Positions 21,100 through 32,633 of a DNA stretch of 64,000 nucleotides are shown here, one piece after another. The stretch covers positions 46,937,948 to 47,001,947 of the forward strand of contig OX638370.1 of the NCBI GenBank assembly GCA_951812925.1, written 5' to 3'. The notes beneath the pieces are model-generated. The model worked only from the letters and a program-made list of their open reading frames with translations. It did no database searches and was not told where the DNA came from. A program made the position numbers and the translations under genes. Origin of the DNA: Calliopum simillimum. Taxonomy: Eukaryota > Arthropoda > Insecta > Diptera > Lauxaniidae. Position 1 is the first letter of the stretch. Each line of letters opens with the position of its first letter.

Positions 21100-22340
21100 T
21101 TTTTTTTAATCTTATTTTTTTGACCACTATGTATTTAGCGAAAATGGGAGGGGAGCAAACAACAAAATCACAACTTTGCAATTTTATATACCTCGTGGAC
21201 AGCCTACGTAGTATGAAAATCGTTGGAAGATAATGGTGGCCTATTGTTAGGTTGGTATTAATGCCAGTAAATATTAAAACAAATTTATAACCTTGGTTGC
21301 CAATGCCAAGAGCTACAAAAATAAGAAATCTTTCTTGCAGCTCAAGAAGAAGAAGGCTTCATGAACACACGTATTCATGCAATTTCCAGAACATGCTCCA
21401 CTAATTAAACAGACATCATTAAAGTTTTTTCTGCATCACCAATCGTTTTCGATCTTTACCTTTTGATGATGGTTATTGAAGTGAAAATTGTACATCATTA
21501 GATGTTTGTGAGTAAGACGAACTTCAACATGTTCAAGGCGAATCATGTTTACACTGAGCCAAAATACATTATGTGCAAAAATGAATTTTGAACGCATAAA
21601 ATGCGAGTGTAAGCAGAAAATTAATAAAAAAAAAAACAATGACTACATGTGACAAATTGTGCGTAGCTGGGGGGTTGGTGCTTGTTGAAGTGTAAAAAAT
21701 TACTAACGATTGATTCCACACGACATGCTTCTCATCTGATGCGCCTGAAGGTGAAAAATTGTGTAATTTTTCAAAAGCGAAGATTAGTCTTAGCACCAAC
21801 ATTGTCAACTACAGCTGCGTGAATTCACCAAAGATTAAGTGTATCTGTCGTATTTGCAAAATGCAAACATACGAGTAATTTACAGATGTCTATAAAATTC
21901 AGTTTTTTAGCTTACGGCCAAAAATTTCTCAAGTGAGCCACCTAAGAAATTGAACGTAAAAAGGCTCAATGAAAAAAAAAAAAAAAAAAAAAAAAAAAAT
22001 TATGTCTTGTGTCAACTTAAAAAAATTGTTTTCTAAGATATTTAGCATATATGTACCAGGGAATAAAATGGTTTTTTTTTTTTTTTGGTCCAAAATTTGA
22101 CATTTATTATTTTCAAACAGGTACATGAAAATTAAGCAACTCCTCCGATTCCGAGAAAGTTATAAAAAATATGTGGACACTCTCCACATGTCTAGGAACT
22201 AAATAGAAAAAAAAAAAAAAAAAAATAATGGGGTAATCGATATTGCAGTTTAGAAAAACAAGGCATCTTACGAAAAAAGTGTATGAATTTTTTCAGAATT
22301 TTCTGAGGCATTTTTAGTCTTGTCAATCAAGTCCCGAATA
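21100..22340. other. mostly unassigned; foldback fragment at the left
   Basis: 21121-21235 matches the right end of the 27795-29667 foldback (GGGGAGCAAACAA, TCACAACTTTGCA, TATA.CT.GTGG). Poly(A) runs near 21975-22000 and 22208-22225. The rest is unassigned. Confidence 0.45.
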
Positions 22341-22363
22341 AAATCTCAAATTTGGAACAAATT

Positions 22364-22905
22364 GAGTATCGTGCTGTTAGAAATTTCCTTGCCATCAATG
22401 AAAATCAGTTCAAACCATTCTGGAAGATATGTCATCTGTTTATGGGGACTCTTGCCCGAGTAAAACTATGGTTTACAATTGGCGTAAACTCTATACGCAA
22501 AGCAGGGACTCACTTGTAGACGATCCATGGCCAGGACGGCTGGTCTCGGTGACTATGGTTTACAATTGGCGTAAACTCCATACGTTTCGGTGACCACTCC
22601 GGAAATCATTCAAAAAGTCCAAAAATTAATTTTGGAAGTTTTCTAGTTAAAGAAGACACGAAGCTCACGAAGCATCAAAAAAAAAAAAACAGCGCGCGAG
22701 ATGAACAATTGGCTCCAATTATTACTGCGTATAAAACTTGGATTCGTCATTATGAACCAAAGTCCAAACAGGAGTCTATGCAGTGGCACAAAAACGCACA
22801 CCACCACCCTAGAAGTTTAAGGTGTCACAGTCGGCTACGACAGTCTTTTGGGACTCAGATTGGATCGTTTTGATCGATTACAAAGACAAAGGTGTTTCCA
22901 TACAG
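22364..22905 (+). pseudogene. mariner transposase relic with internal duplication
   Basis: Successive frames read EYRAVRNFLAINEN, then EDMSSVYGDSCPSKTMVYNW, SRDSLVDDPWPGRLVSVT, TPEIIQKVQKL, then WIRHYEPKSKQESMQWHK and VFWDSDWIVLIDYKDKG. These match, from memory, the HTH and early catalytic region of mariner transposases (S.VYGDSCPS, DDPRPGRPVSVT, W..HY.PE.K..S..W, VFWD..G...IDY). Frameshifts and a large deletion separate the two halves. A 41-bp segment (22553-22594) duplicates 22465-22500 inside the DDP.PGR region. The second catalytic Asp (VFWD) is present but the protein cannot be made. Confidence 0.8.
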
Positions 22906-23124
22906 ATTTTTTGTAGATGTTCAATTAACCAAACCAACTGACCTTTTTTGACCATTCTCTGATCTTTCAAATAATAAATGAGGGGGGTTAAGTAGAAGCA
23001 AAGGGGTAAAAGTGGTAAAAATTAAATTTTGAGCAAAATAGAGTTAAAGTCAACGTTGCTTCATAAGCTCCAAAGTTAGATAAAAAAAATTAAAATTAAA
23101 AATTTTTCTAAGAGTCCCCTTTTA
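22906..23124. other. unassigned spacer
   Basis: AT-rich, nothing recognised. Confidence 0.4.
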
Positions 23125-25965
23125 AAAGTTATTAGTATTTCAGTGAAACCCTACATCATTTTACTCAAAATTTGTTTTTTTTAGTAAAATTGAAGTAAAG
23201 TTAGAACCGCGTAGCAACTAACATAGCAAAAGAAAAAACTAAGCACCATAACTTTAAGAATCCTTAAAAAGTTCTCTGTTAAAGGTATTTTTTAAAAATT
23301 TTATAGATTTCCGTTTTAAAAAGTTATTAGTATTTTACTGAGGCTTTTCCTTTTAAAACAAAAATATTTTATTCAATATTTTAAACTCGCACAGTGCACT
23401 GTTTCATACAAACTAGACGTGAAAAATTCAAAATGCGTTTTTTATTATGCAGAACTGTTATAATATGTCCATTGGCTTCACAAAATAGAGTCAGTTGATT
23501 TTTTCGGGGGTGTGGGGTGTAGCCGCGAAAGAAAATAATAAAACTTCATACACAGGAGTAGCCTGCGTTTATCAAACGCCTTGCAAAATATGGAAGAATT
23601 TGAACATCTGAAGCAGTTATTACTACAATTTTCATATTGAGAATGTGTATTTCATTTACAAAAAATCAAACGAAAAGTGAGGGGGTTAAAATATGGAGGC
23701 TTTGCACCCCTTCGCGAAAATAATTAAAAAACTCCATTTAAGTACCTTTATCATTATAAAATTTGGTTCGTAAAATCTTTTAAGCACCATGGGGAATACT
23801 GTTCCCCCACACAAAAAAAAAAAAATTTGCAATATTTTGCCTTTACACCTAGTGTAGCTATTATTGTAAAATCTGGTACAATTTTCATAGTATGACGAAC
23901 ATTTTTTACGAGAAAGTGCGAGGATTTAAACCTCACGTGTCACCAACAAAAAATTACATATTTTTTTAAGATGTCCATCTCTACAAGGTGCGAAGCGGTG
24001 CTCATGGATTTTTAGTCCAATATTCAACAAAAATATAAAATTCGAATGCAGAAAAAATTGCAATTCTGTTTAAATTGTTTGTGGCAACACTACGTAAGAT
24101 ATATATAAACAATATATATTTTTGGAAATCTTATATATCGAGTTAGTTTTGGTTTTTCTTTTTTCAATTTTATTTCATCGAAAAACTACCGCAAAACTGA
24201 CTGAAGTTAAAGCGCTTTCCGGAACTAAATAAAATTTTTAAAATTTTATTAAATTCCAAATACATATCAACTTTGAAGTGCAAATTGTGCTTAATGTTAA
24301 TGGACATATTTAAACACTTACCGTAAGCAGGGGTGACTTTGACATCTGGGGGCGACTTTAACCGGCAGGAAAAAAAAGATTAAAATCGTAATATTTTCAT
24401 CTTGAGGACTAGTTATCGATTTGTATTTGGTCAATGTGTAACCTTGAAGTATTGGCTTTTAGCGTCTGTTTTCAATATTTGATTTGAGCGTGAACTTTCA
24501 GATATATTGGTGCATTTTCGAAAAGTTGTCTTATGTAGAATTTTTTAACGCTCAAAAAATTACTACTTATTGACTAGAAGGAAAATTGCTGGCGGTGGGT
24601 GAATGATATCACTAAAATTATTGTTTAATTTTCTTCGCTAAGCAATCGACTTTCATCGATATATTAATGCATTTTTATATAGGAGTATGTTAGAAAACAA
24701 CGTTTTTGGGGCGACTTTGGACCGGTTGAAAGTCTCCCCCAAAAAACTTTGTAGGCTGGCTCAAAAGAAACCCATATTGACGCCCAAAACACTGGGTATG
24801 GTGAACTGTAGTGAAAATAAAGTCTAGTCTTTCGCCAAAGTGAAATTATTTTTTCCTTTTGATCTTTGTAAAACAATTTAATATTTTAATGAGAACCCAA
24901 AAAGGATATTTTTTATTATTTATTTAGGTAATTTTGCAAAAAATTAAGCCACCGAAGTCCTTTAACAAAAGAGAAATTTTTGAAGTTACCTACTAAGAAT
25001 TTATTTTGTTTTTTAAATTTTTTGAATCAAGTATTTTTTATTTTCTATATTTGCAATGGAGTTTTAATTTGTTTTTGTGGATTTTTTAAGTTTTGTATGT
25101 ATGTATTCTCCTTTAACTCCTATGAAAATTTTTTAAGTTTTGCTAAGCCCTAAATATCAGTATTATTATTTGATGTAACATATGTACAAATAACTAAAAC
25201 ATACCAAATGGCTGAAACCGAATTTATCAAAAATTTTAGTTTTTTTTTTAATCGCGACCTTGAAAAAATTCCATAACCTAGACTGATTGCCTATACAAAT
25301 ATACCAAAATATTGACAGAACTCAAGTTAACGAAACCTTACACTCTCATTTTGCATCTTTGACGGTATAGCATGTAAAATCAATGAATGAAATTTTTCGG
25401 TTAATGTCACCCCACCCTTGAGGTGACTTTAGCCCACTTACAATAATATTATTTAAAAATAACTGTAATTACTTCGTCAAAATTTTATAACATGAGATCA
25501 AAGCTGAAGCCTCCACAAAAAATTTAGAGCAATGAAACCATTAACTTAATTAAAATTGTTGAAATTATAAGCTCCTAAACTTGAAAAACCTGTTTTTTTG
25601 TATCAAAGTCGCCCCTGCTTACGGTATGCATACAAAAATTTAAAATTTTAATTTTGAATTTATCACGTCTAGCAAACCAAAACGAGACACTGTGACTCGT
25701 GTACAAGTGCGGTAGGCTTTCAGTAAAATACTAATAACTTTTATTAGCGGACTTATAGAAAAAATTTTTAAAAAACCTCAAACAGGAAATTTTTCAACGA
25801 TTCTTAAAATTAAGGTATTTAATTTTTTCTTAAGCTATGTTAGTTGTTACGCTGCGTTAACTTTACTTCTTATTTACTAGAAAAAAAAAATTTTTGAATT
25901 TTGTTTTTAAGCAAAACTATAATTTTGTGAACTGGGTTGCCTTAATGGTGCTCTATGAGGGGTGG
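23125..25965. mobile_element. diverged foldback, about 0.3-kb arms
   Basis: 23125-23455 and 25655-25965 are inverted (AAAAGTTATTAGTATTT.ACTG, GTAGCAACTAACATAGC, CTAGACGTGA.AAATTCAAA and complements). Arms have several indels, so the element is old. The interior holds the separate TA-flanked element at 24321-25624. Nothing coding recognised. Confidence 0.65.
24321..25624. mobile_element. TA-flanked non-autonomous DNA transposon, 1304 bp
   Basis: Terminal inverted repeats CCGTAAGCAGGGG and CCCCTGCTTACGG continue for about 9 more bases with one mismatch, each flanked by TA (24319-24320, 25625-25626). The word GGCGACTTT.ACC (or its variants GGTGACTTT, AAAGTCGCC) recurs near both ends and inside (24352, 24710, 25422, 25605). 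No transposase frame remains. The TA target fits the Tc1/mariner/pogo group. Confidence 0.7.
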
Positions 25966-26034
25966 GTACTCAAAAGTAAAGTTAATGGTTTTTCATAAAT
26001 AGAGCAAAGCTCCCAATACCTAGTAGCATACTTA

Positions 26035-27166
26035 GGGCCTGTGCCAATCGAAAACTTTTCACTCACCTATACAAATTCTGACGTCTCAAATTCGATTTTT
26101 GAAGCATATGAGGTGAAATTGTTGTGTCAAAATTTGTACTAGCCCCAGTGGCTACTGCGAATTGTGACAATCGGAATAGAAATGTCAATGGACAATGAAA
26201 TAATTCAAAATAAAATTTTAAATTTTTAAAAAAATATGTATGAGCCACTCCAAATAACAAAGAGTTATTCCACACGTAAGTGTAATGAAATGTGTGGCGA
26301 TAAATGATTTTGCTTGTTGTTGACTTTTGGTAATTTTGTTTTTTTAGGGAAAATACAAAATATACAATACAAGACATGTACATACATAAGCAAAACTGCA
26401 GATATTAGAATCCAAAGAACATGGTTTCAGCAGAACGGAACAATGCAACACATGTCTCTGCCAAGAATTTGAGAAATTTGTCCTGAGAAATTGATTTTCA
26501 AGGCAAGTGACATATATTGGCCTCCACGCAGTCCTGATGTAACGGATTTTTTCCTGATCTTTTTTAAAATCTGAAGTTTCCGCCAATAGACCAAATTCTC
26601 TGGCACAGTTTACTAAAAATATCCATCACAAAATGGAAGCCATCGTAAGAAATTTTAGTGGTTGAATGAATTAGTGCAGTGACGGCTAGAAATTACATTT
26701 GGACGATATTATTTTTCAGAAATAAACTTCCAAAATAATATAATTTCATAAATAATGAAAACATTCGATAGATGGGTTATTTTTATTTTTTACTATTCCA
26801 CTATATATAAACTTTCTTTTGGGTCACCATATGTCAGGCTTTTTCATTCCAAATAAACTCCATAGCAGCGTCTTTTGCTGACCCAGCTCCTTGAGCATAT
26901 TCAAAATTAAATTCGAATATCCTAAACAAGTCCCATTTTTTTTTTTTTAATTTTTGAATTTTTTTTACTTATTTATTTTCTGTAATTGGTAAAAATTGTA
27001 CAAAACAAATGTAAAAAAAATTCGATTCGCTGAAATGTCAAAAATTGAATCTGTCAGAAATTGTAATCCATTTGGCACAGGAAAAATTAAAAATTTTAGT
27101 CACCAGAGTGAAATTTTTTTTCACCATTATTTGCTTAAGGCAAAAGTTTCGATTTGGCACACGCCC
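26035..27166. mobile_element. TTA-flanked element carrying a transposase relic
   Basis: Left end GGGCCTGTGCCAATCGAAA and right end (complement) GGGCGTGTGCCAAATCGAAA are inverted, with TTA directly outside both (26032-26034, 27167-27169). A 3-bp TTA target and GGGC start suggest PIF/Harbinger. The protein relic inside (26419-26722) instead looks like the Tc1/mariner superfamily, so either the relic is nested or the classification is wrong. Confidence 0.6.
26419..26722 (+). pseudogene. IS630/Tc1/mariner-type transposase C-terminal relic
   Basis: A frame interrupted by stops reads TWFQQNG, then PRI..ICPEKLIFKASDIYWPPRSPDVTDFFL. Near 26690 CSDG.KLHLDDIIF follows. These match the 'WFQQDGA..HT', 'WPPRSPDLTP.DFFLWG' and 'R...GGHL.DIIF' blocks of insect transposases of this superfamily. 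The catalytic Asp of FQQD is Asn. Intervening sequence is degraded. The N-terminal DNA-binding domain was not seen. Confidence 0.7.
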
Positions 27167-27167
27167 T

Positions 27168-27794
27168 TAATTCAATTTTTCGTAATTTGTCGCTTGTACC
27201 CCCCACAAAAATAAGTTCTAACTTGAAATTTTATAAATGGGGTGCTAAAATCTCCGAACATTAGTGACAATTGAATTTACTAAACCAGTAATATATCGTT
27301 GAGTTAATCCAAGTCGAAAGTCGTAAGAAATTATTGCACTAAAAATGTTAACTCGTTCTGAAATCAAATTCCCTTCGAAATCGGAATTAAAGCAAACTTA
27401 AGGTGTTCCGCATTTTGATAAGTAAGATGGAATTCAAACTAAATAAGCTATCGGTTCCAATCTGTTTTACTGAAAAGCGATTTCAATTTTATGTTAACTA
27501 GAATCGCCCAATAGTCATAATTCGACCACAAATGCATTAAATAATTTTGGTACTTTTTGGACACTTAGTACTTTTTTTACTATTTGGTACAAAAACGAAA
27601 ACTCATTTATCATCCCTGGTACAATGACAAATGTAAAACGTAAATATAATAAAAAACACGAACAGTGCTATGCTTTTTGTTTTTCTCTTTGTGCTTTAAC
27701 CTCTTATCAGCTCTGTGTGCGTATTTTGTTGTTGTTAATATTGATATTTAATTTTAAAGTTGTGCACATCTACACACAAATACCTTTCTAATGG
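27168..27794. other. unassigned stretch
   Basis: AT-rich; nothing recognised. Confidence 0.4.
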
Positions 27795-29667
27795 TGTATA
27801 ATAGAGCGCCCATACGTGCAAAATTCTGCTTTTGCTTGCTCCCCGTCCATTTCCTGAAATTAGAGGTCAAAAAAATAAGATCTCAAAAAAAAATTTGGAA
27901 TCGGTAGTGGAAAAAACCCAGCCGGTTTTCGATCAAAGGTCGAAAAATTTACTAAAAAAAGGGAAGTCGCTTTGACTGCCCTTTACTTCAAAACTGTTAA
28001 TTTTTTCATAATATTTTCAAGACAACTTTTGTAGAGCATGAATAGGTCAACATTATCTTCTTAGAAAATGTTGGTCCAAAAATTGAATTTGTTGTTGTTT
28101 CGGTACAAAAACTTCCATTTTTTAAGAAAATTTTCATGACTTTTTTTCTATAAATTGGTTTTTTGTAACTTTCAAAGAGTGGAATATTTGTTTTGGAATT
28201 CTCATATTGTAGAGAATTAAATTTTAATTAATTTAAAAGAAAAATTACTAAAAAATAATAGTTTTTAAGGAATGGAGCCCGTTTTAAAGTTAAGAAAAAA
28301 AATTTATTTTTTTATTTTTTCTTCTTAATTTTTAATTTGGTAAGAAACCATTTTAGTAGTCATATTTCCTTAACTAATTTGGGATTGCTGAACATGAAAA
28401 TAGCATTTATTTTCGTTTTAGTGCGTTTTTGGGCTGTTTCAGCAGAGATAATCGAAAATTTCGAATTTCGTGCACGCAGCTCAGGAAAAAATTTCAATCA
28501 AGTTGTCAAAAACTGCACAAAGACGTGAAATTGCACCTGAATATTTACTGAATAAGAAAAAAAAGTTTTCAAAATCGGTTCATGGCATGGTTTTTAAAAT
28601 GAGGTCGAAAAACGGTATTTAAAAAAAAAACGACTACAAACCAAAACCAAAATAGTCATTTTAGATGTAGTTATTAATGCTGAATTCGAAATTGGATGCG
28701 AAATGGCTGTATCACTTATAGTTTGTGAGATATCTCATCCCTAATGTTCAAAAAACACGAATTTTGAGGTTGTGTAGAACACGCACAAAATCGTTTTGGT
28801 CTGTTTTATTAAATGCGTCACTTAGTACTGTTTTTTTTTCCTTCAAAATGAGTTACAGAATGGTCTTGTATGATTTTTCTTTAAAAAGTTATGACTATTT
28901 TAAAATAACATTATAAAAGATATAGTAATATGGCAAGTGCTACAGAAAATCCATACATGATTTGTAACTTTCATGATGTCATTTTAAAATGATCATAACT
29001 TTTTGAAAAAAAGTCGCAAAAACCCATTTCATAGCTCATTTTGAAGGCGAAAAGCAGTTATAAATGATGCATTTAATACCAACTAAAAATGCATTTTGTT
29101 GCATCCAAGAAAGTAGCGATTAAAAGAAAAAAGATTAGAATACTAATTTTTTTCCAACATTGAGACCGGCTCCATACCTTAAAACTTAATATTTTAAATA
29201 ATTTTTTTTGTTGAATTAATTGAAATTTAATCCCATGCAATATAAGAATTCCAGAAAAAATATTCCGCCCTTTGAAAATTACAAAAAAACAATTTATAGA
29301 AAAAAAGTCATGAAAATTTTCTTATTAAATTGAAGTTTCTGTACCGAAACAACAACAAATTTAATTTTTGGACCAAATCTTTTTTCGAGGATAATGTTGA
29401 CCTAGTCATGCTCTACAATAGTTGACTTGAAAATATTATGAAAAAATTAACAGTTTTGAAGTAACGGGCAGTCAAAGCGACTTCCCTTTTTTTAGTCAAT
29501 TTTTCGACCTTTGATCGAAAACCGGCTGGGTTTTTTCCACTACCGATTCCAAATTTTTTTTTTGAGATATTATTTTTTTGACCTCTAATTTCAGGAAATG
29601 GACGGGGAGCAAACAAATTCACAACTTTGCACATTTCATATATCTTGTGGGCGCTCTCGTGTATTAT
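27795..29667. mobile_element. large foldback palindrome, about 1.87 kb
   Basis: Arms of roughly 0.9 kb meet near 28935. Paired landmarks are TTGCTCCCCGTCCATTTCC / GGAAATGGACGGGGAGCAA, AACCCAGCCGGTTTTCGATC / GATCGAAAACCGGCTGGGTT, GGGAAGTCGCTTTGACTG / CAGTCAAAGCGACTTCCC and TGTTGTTGTTTCGGTAC / GTACCGAAACAACAACA. Outer ends are near ATAATAGAGCGCCC and GGGCGCTCTCGTGTATTAT. Fragments of the family occur at 21121-21235 and about 36335-36420. No transposase frame. Confidence 0.85.
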
Positions 29668-29809
29668 TCAAAATCGTACCTACTCCATTTCTAACATTGT
29701 AAAAAAAGGAGGAAACAGTTTTTTCTTACGTATTAATATATCTATATAAAGATTACACAGTGCAACAAATTGAGATAAAAAATTTTGATTGAAATCTGGA
29801 TACCTTTTT

Positions 29810-30240
29810 TTTGTTAGTTTTGTTACTTTAGCTGATTCTGAATCTGTCAACCATTTTCTATCAGGTCTGTGGATCCGCATATGAGATGTTAAGTTAAAAA
29901 AAAACTGTTTTCAGACTTATGGCTACATTTTAACTTGTCAAATTAGATCACTACATTCCGAGACATCATCCATTGGTAAGGTATCTCAATTCCATACAAA
30001 CTAAATTTAGTTATAAACATAGAGTTGGGATACTTTTATTTCAATGGAAGATATTTCGGAGAGTATAATACAATTGGAAAAGTTAAAAAACACACTACAC
30101 TACCGTCTGGATGAGCAACATATGTCTGAAAAAACCATGCTCTGCACTTCATAGCAAGGATAACTCGAACCCCAGACCTGATAGAGAAAATTAGTTGACA
30201 GATTCCGATTCAGCAACAGTAAATTAACAAAACAAAAGTT
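29810..30240. repeat. inverted pair of about 75-bp arms
   Basis: 29810-29880 (AGATTCAGAATCAGC and TTTTCTATCAGGTCTG read on the opposite strand) pairs with 30165-30240 (CAGACCTGATAGAGAAAA, TTGACAGATTCCGATTCAGC). The arms are imperfect. GGGGTTCGAGTTATCC on the minus strand near 30165 resembles a B box. Confidence 0.6.
29961..30011 (+). repeat. 51-bp direct repeat, first copy
   Basis: AGACATCATCCATTGGTAAG and the next 31 bases read identical at 31603-31653. The surrounding text diverges quickly. Confidence 0.8.
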
Positions 30241-30394
30241 ATCGAGACTGGATTTAAAAAAATCCAATGGTGTCATCTTTTTGTAATATTAATTCTTGAT
30301 CATTTTCAAATAAGAAAAATTGTAAAATATTTTAAGTTTTTTATTTTTTGATTTTTGAAGCTGGGCGCGAACATGTTAAGAACTTGAAAAGGGG

Positions 30395-30431
30395 GCGTGA
30401 CCAAAAACGATTGAGAACCCCTGATGTAGTT
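30395..30431 (-). mobile_element. one-sided hAT-like terminus
   Basis: TTGAGAACCCCTG ends at 30423; its complement CAGGGGTTCTCAA is a common hAT terminal repeat form. No matching opposite terminus was found nearby, so only one end can be claimed. Confidence 0.35.
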
Positions 30432-30794
30432 TATACTTATGTTTGTTTAAATAAAGACTAAAATATAGGGGTTTTTATTTCTTCTAAATTTAAAATTGCT
30501 TTTTCAAATGTTCAGAAAAATCCAGATTTTTTTTCCAGGAATCCAGGTGAAGCCCAACTTGTATTTATTAGGCGATTCAAACTGCAACAAAAAATTAAAT
30601 TTTGTGACATATGTAAATGTCAGATGGCCCCTCGCAATACTACTGTTGCGAACTTCCGATGGAAAAACAGAATCCTCAATATATAGATTTTAGCATTTTT
30701 GCTCATCGACTTATTCAAAATTTTTCGGTTTTTTCAATGTTGTACGTCGTACTCTCTTTTTGCTTGCAACTTCAGTACAAATATTATCATACAT
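30432..30794. other. unassigned stretch
   Basis: Nothing recognised; an 85-codon open frame (30617-30874) has no known domain. Confidence 0.4.
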
Positions 30795-31265
30795 ACATGA
30801 AGAAAAACACGCCAAGTGTACCAGCTGAAAATTTGAGCATTTTTGGAAAGTTTAAAATAGTTTTTTTATTCTAATAATTTTTGGAAAAAATTTAAAAAAA
30901 AATGTGTAAAAAAATTCAAACGTATTCCTTGGACAATTCTAAGCATTTCTTGCCTAGTACACTTTTCTCGTAAGATTATTGTGAGTAAAAAAAGAGTTTT
31001 GCCTGCCGCGGGCGTTCAAAAGCCAAAAACTTTCATGTAGCGACCGAATCCCATGATAAAAATTTTTTTTTTAAGTGTTATTTTTATATAAAAAGAGCAT
31101 TTAAAAATGAATAGAATAAGTTTCTTACAATTATCAATTTACAAAGTTTTGTGTAAGTTAAAAGTTTTTAAAAATATACTCTTTTTATGAAAATCACAAA
31201 AATCGCCAAATCAACACACTGTATTTTAACAACAAATGGTACAAGGACCAAATCCTCCCGCATTT
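30795..31265 (+). repeat. Tc1-related repeat fragment
   Basis: It follows 11100-11610 in order: GCCTAGTACACTTTT.TCGTA, TTTTGCCTGCCGCGGGC, AAAAGCCAAAAACT, AAAAATGAAT, ATCAATTTACAAA and CACTGTATTTTAACAAC. The transposase part is absent. Confidence 0.7.
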
Positions 31266-32014
31266 TTAATTTGGCGTATTTTGGTTCACATCTGTATTTA
31301 TCTATTCAGTCTCCTGCCTTTTCCAATAACCATAAAAATGCTTAAAAACGTAATAAAAATTTCAAATAAATATTTCTAGAAATTTGCCTTCGTTTATGAA
31401 AATTAATGTTTAACGAGTGCCATTTTAATAAAGTGAAAAAAAAAAAAAAATAAAAAATAAAAAAAAAATTAAAAGTACAATGTTAACTCATGCCTACTAA
31501 ATCCGTTAATTAGGGTTGCCTGCAGGCTGCAATTGTTTAACACAAGGCCGTATTCCGCTTAAAAAATGGGGACAATTTTTTTTTTATGTAAATAAAACTT
31601 TTAAGACATCATCCATTGGTAAGGTATCTCAATTCCATACAAACTAAATTTAGTCATTATAATAGAGTTCGGATAAGAACAAGACCTCTTAAACTCGAGT
31701 TAAACTCGTCTTATTTTGATCCCAAACGACATTTTTACAGATTTTTTTTTTTTTTAAGTATTATCTACACAAATTCTCAAAAATATTCCTGAATAAGAAG
31801 AACTAACTATAGTTAGTAATTTGTTTTAAGCATTAATATTTTACATATATTTACATAGTTCGAAAAACGCAGTATGTATTTTAATCAAAGACAAAAATTC
31901 TATTATGAACTTCTGAACTGAAAACTTTGAATTACACTGCATATAAGGAAATATGTTAAGTATTTTCTTGGAAAAGTTTAGTTCCGAAAGTTAAATAGTT
32001 TAAAAGTTATTGCA
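31266..32014. other. mostly unassigned; second 51-bp repeat copy
   Basis: 31603-31653 is the second copy of the repeat at 29961-30011. A poly(A)-rich run lies at about 31437-31470. The rest is unassigned. Confidence 0.5.
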
Positions 32015-32455
32015 ATTTGAAATCTGGGTGAAGTTTGGTTGGAATATCTCTAAAAGCGCAGTCAGTACAGCATATTGAAATTTTTGCATCATGTCCGAGT
32101 TCGCCTAATTTTTGTTCAGAGCTTACACTGACTATCCTAAGCATTAATGTATATTTTGGTTGTGCTATCGCGAATAATGCTCTTAATATTGCTTTTTGGA
32201 TATTTTTTGTATGGTCAGTAGGCGTGTTCGTTGACTGATTTCGCTCATTTTCAAGCACACAAGCAAACTTTGATGACGGAGACAGTACCGAAATTCATCG
32301 AATTATCTTGCTTAATATTCCTATGAAAAATATTTCCACAGATAGCCATTGATCAAGAATATATAAACTTTTCCATACCTACCACGCGTCCTTCTTTGCG
32401 TTGCAAACGGAAGGACAAAGTCAATGTACCCTGAGTGAAGGGTATAAAAATATGA
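32015..32455 (+). mobile_element. DINE-1-like element, copy 5 (truncated)
   Basis: Keeps one GTCCGAGTTCGCCTAATTT unit, GGTCAGTAGGCGTGTTCG, the tail ATTGATCAAGAATATA, CGCGTCCTTCTTTGCG and TGAGTGAAGGGTATAA. The CCAG run and GGACATGGCT block are lost, so it is an old copy. Confidence 0.65.
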
Positions 32456-32633
32456 ACCGTTAAAAACCCGAAAAACGGAGTAAATGTGCATTTTTTGGGG
32501 TGCCTAAAACTTCCAAGACTGTAGATTAAAAACGCAAAACTTGAAAATCCTAAATGCTCCCTTATCAGATAATGAATTTTTACCTTCGATGCCGATATTG
32601 ATTCCTTTTTTTTAATGTTTTTTAGATGTCCTA

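Noticed and set aside
21969..22000. Poly(A) run as evidence of a processed pseudogene or SINE tail
   Set aside because: No recognisable upstream body or target duplication; similar A/T runs are common throughout.
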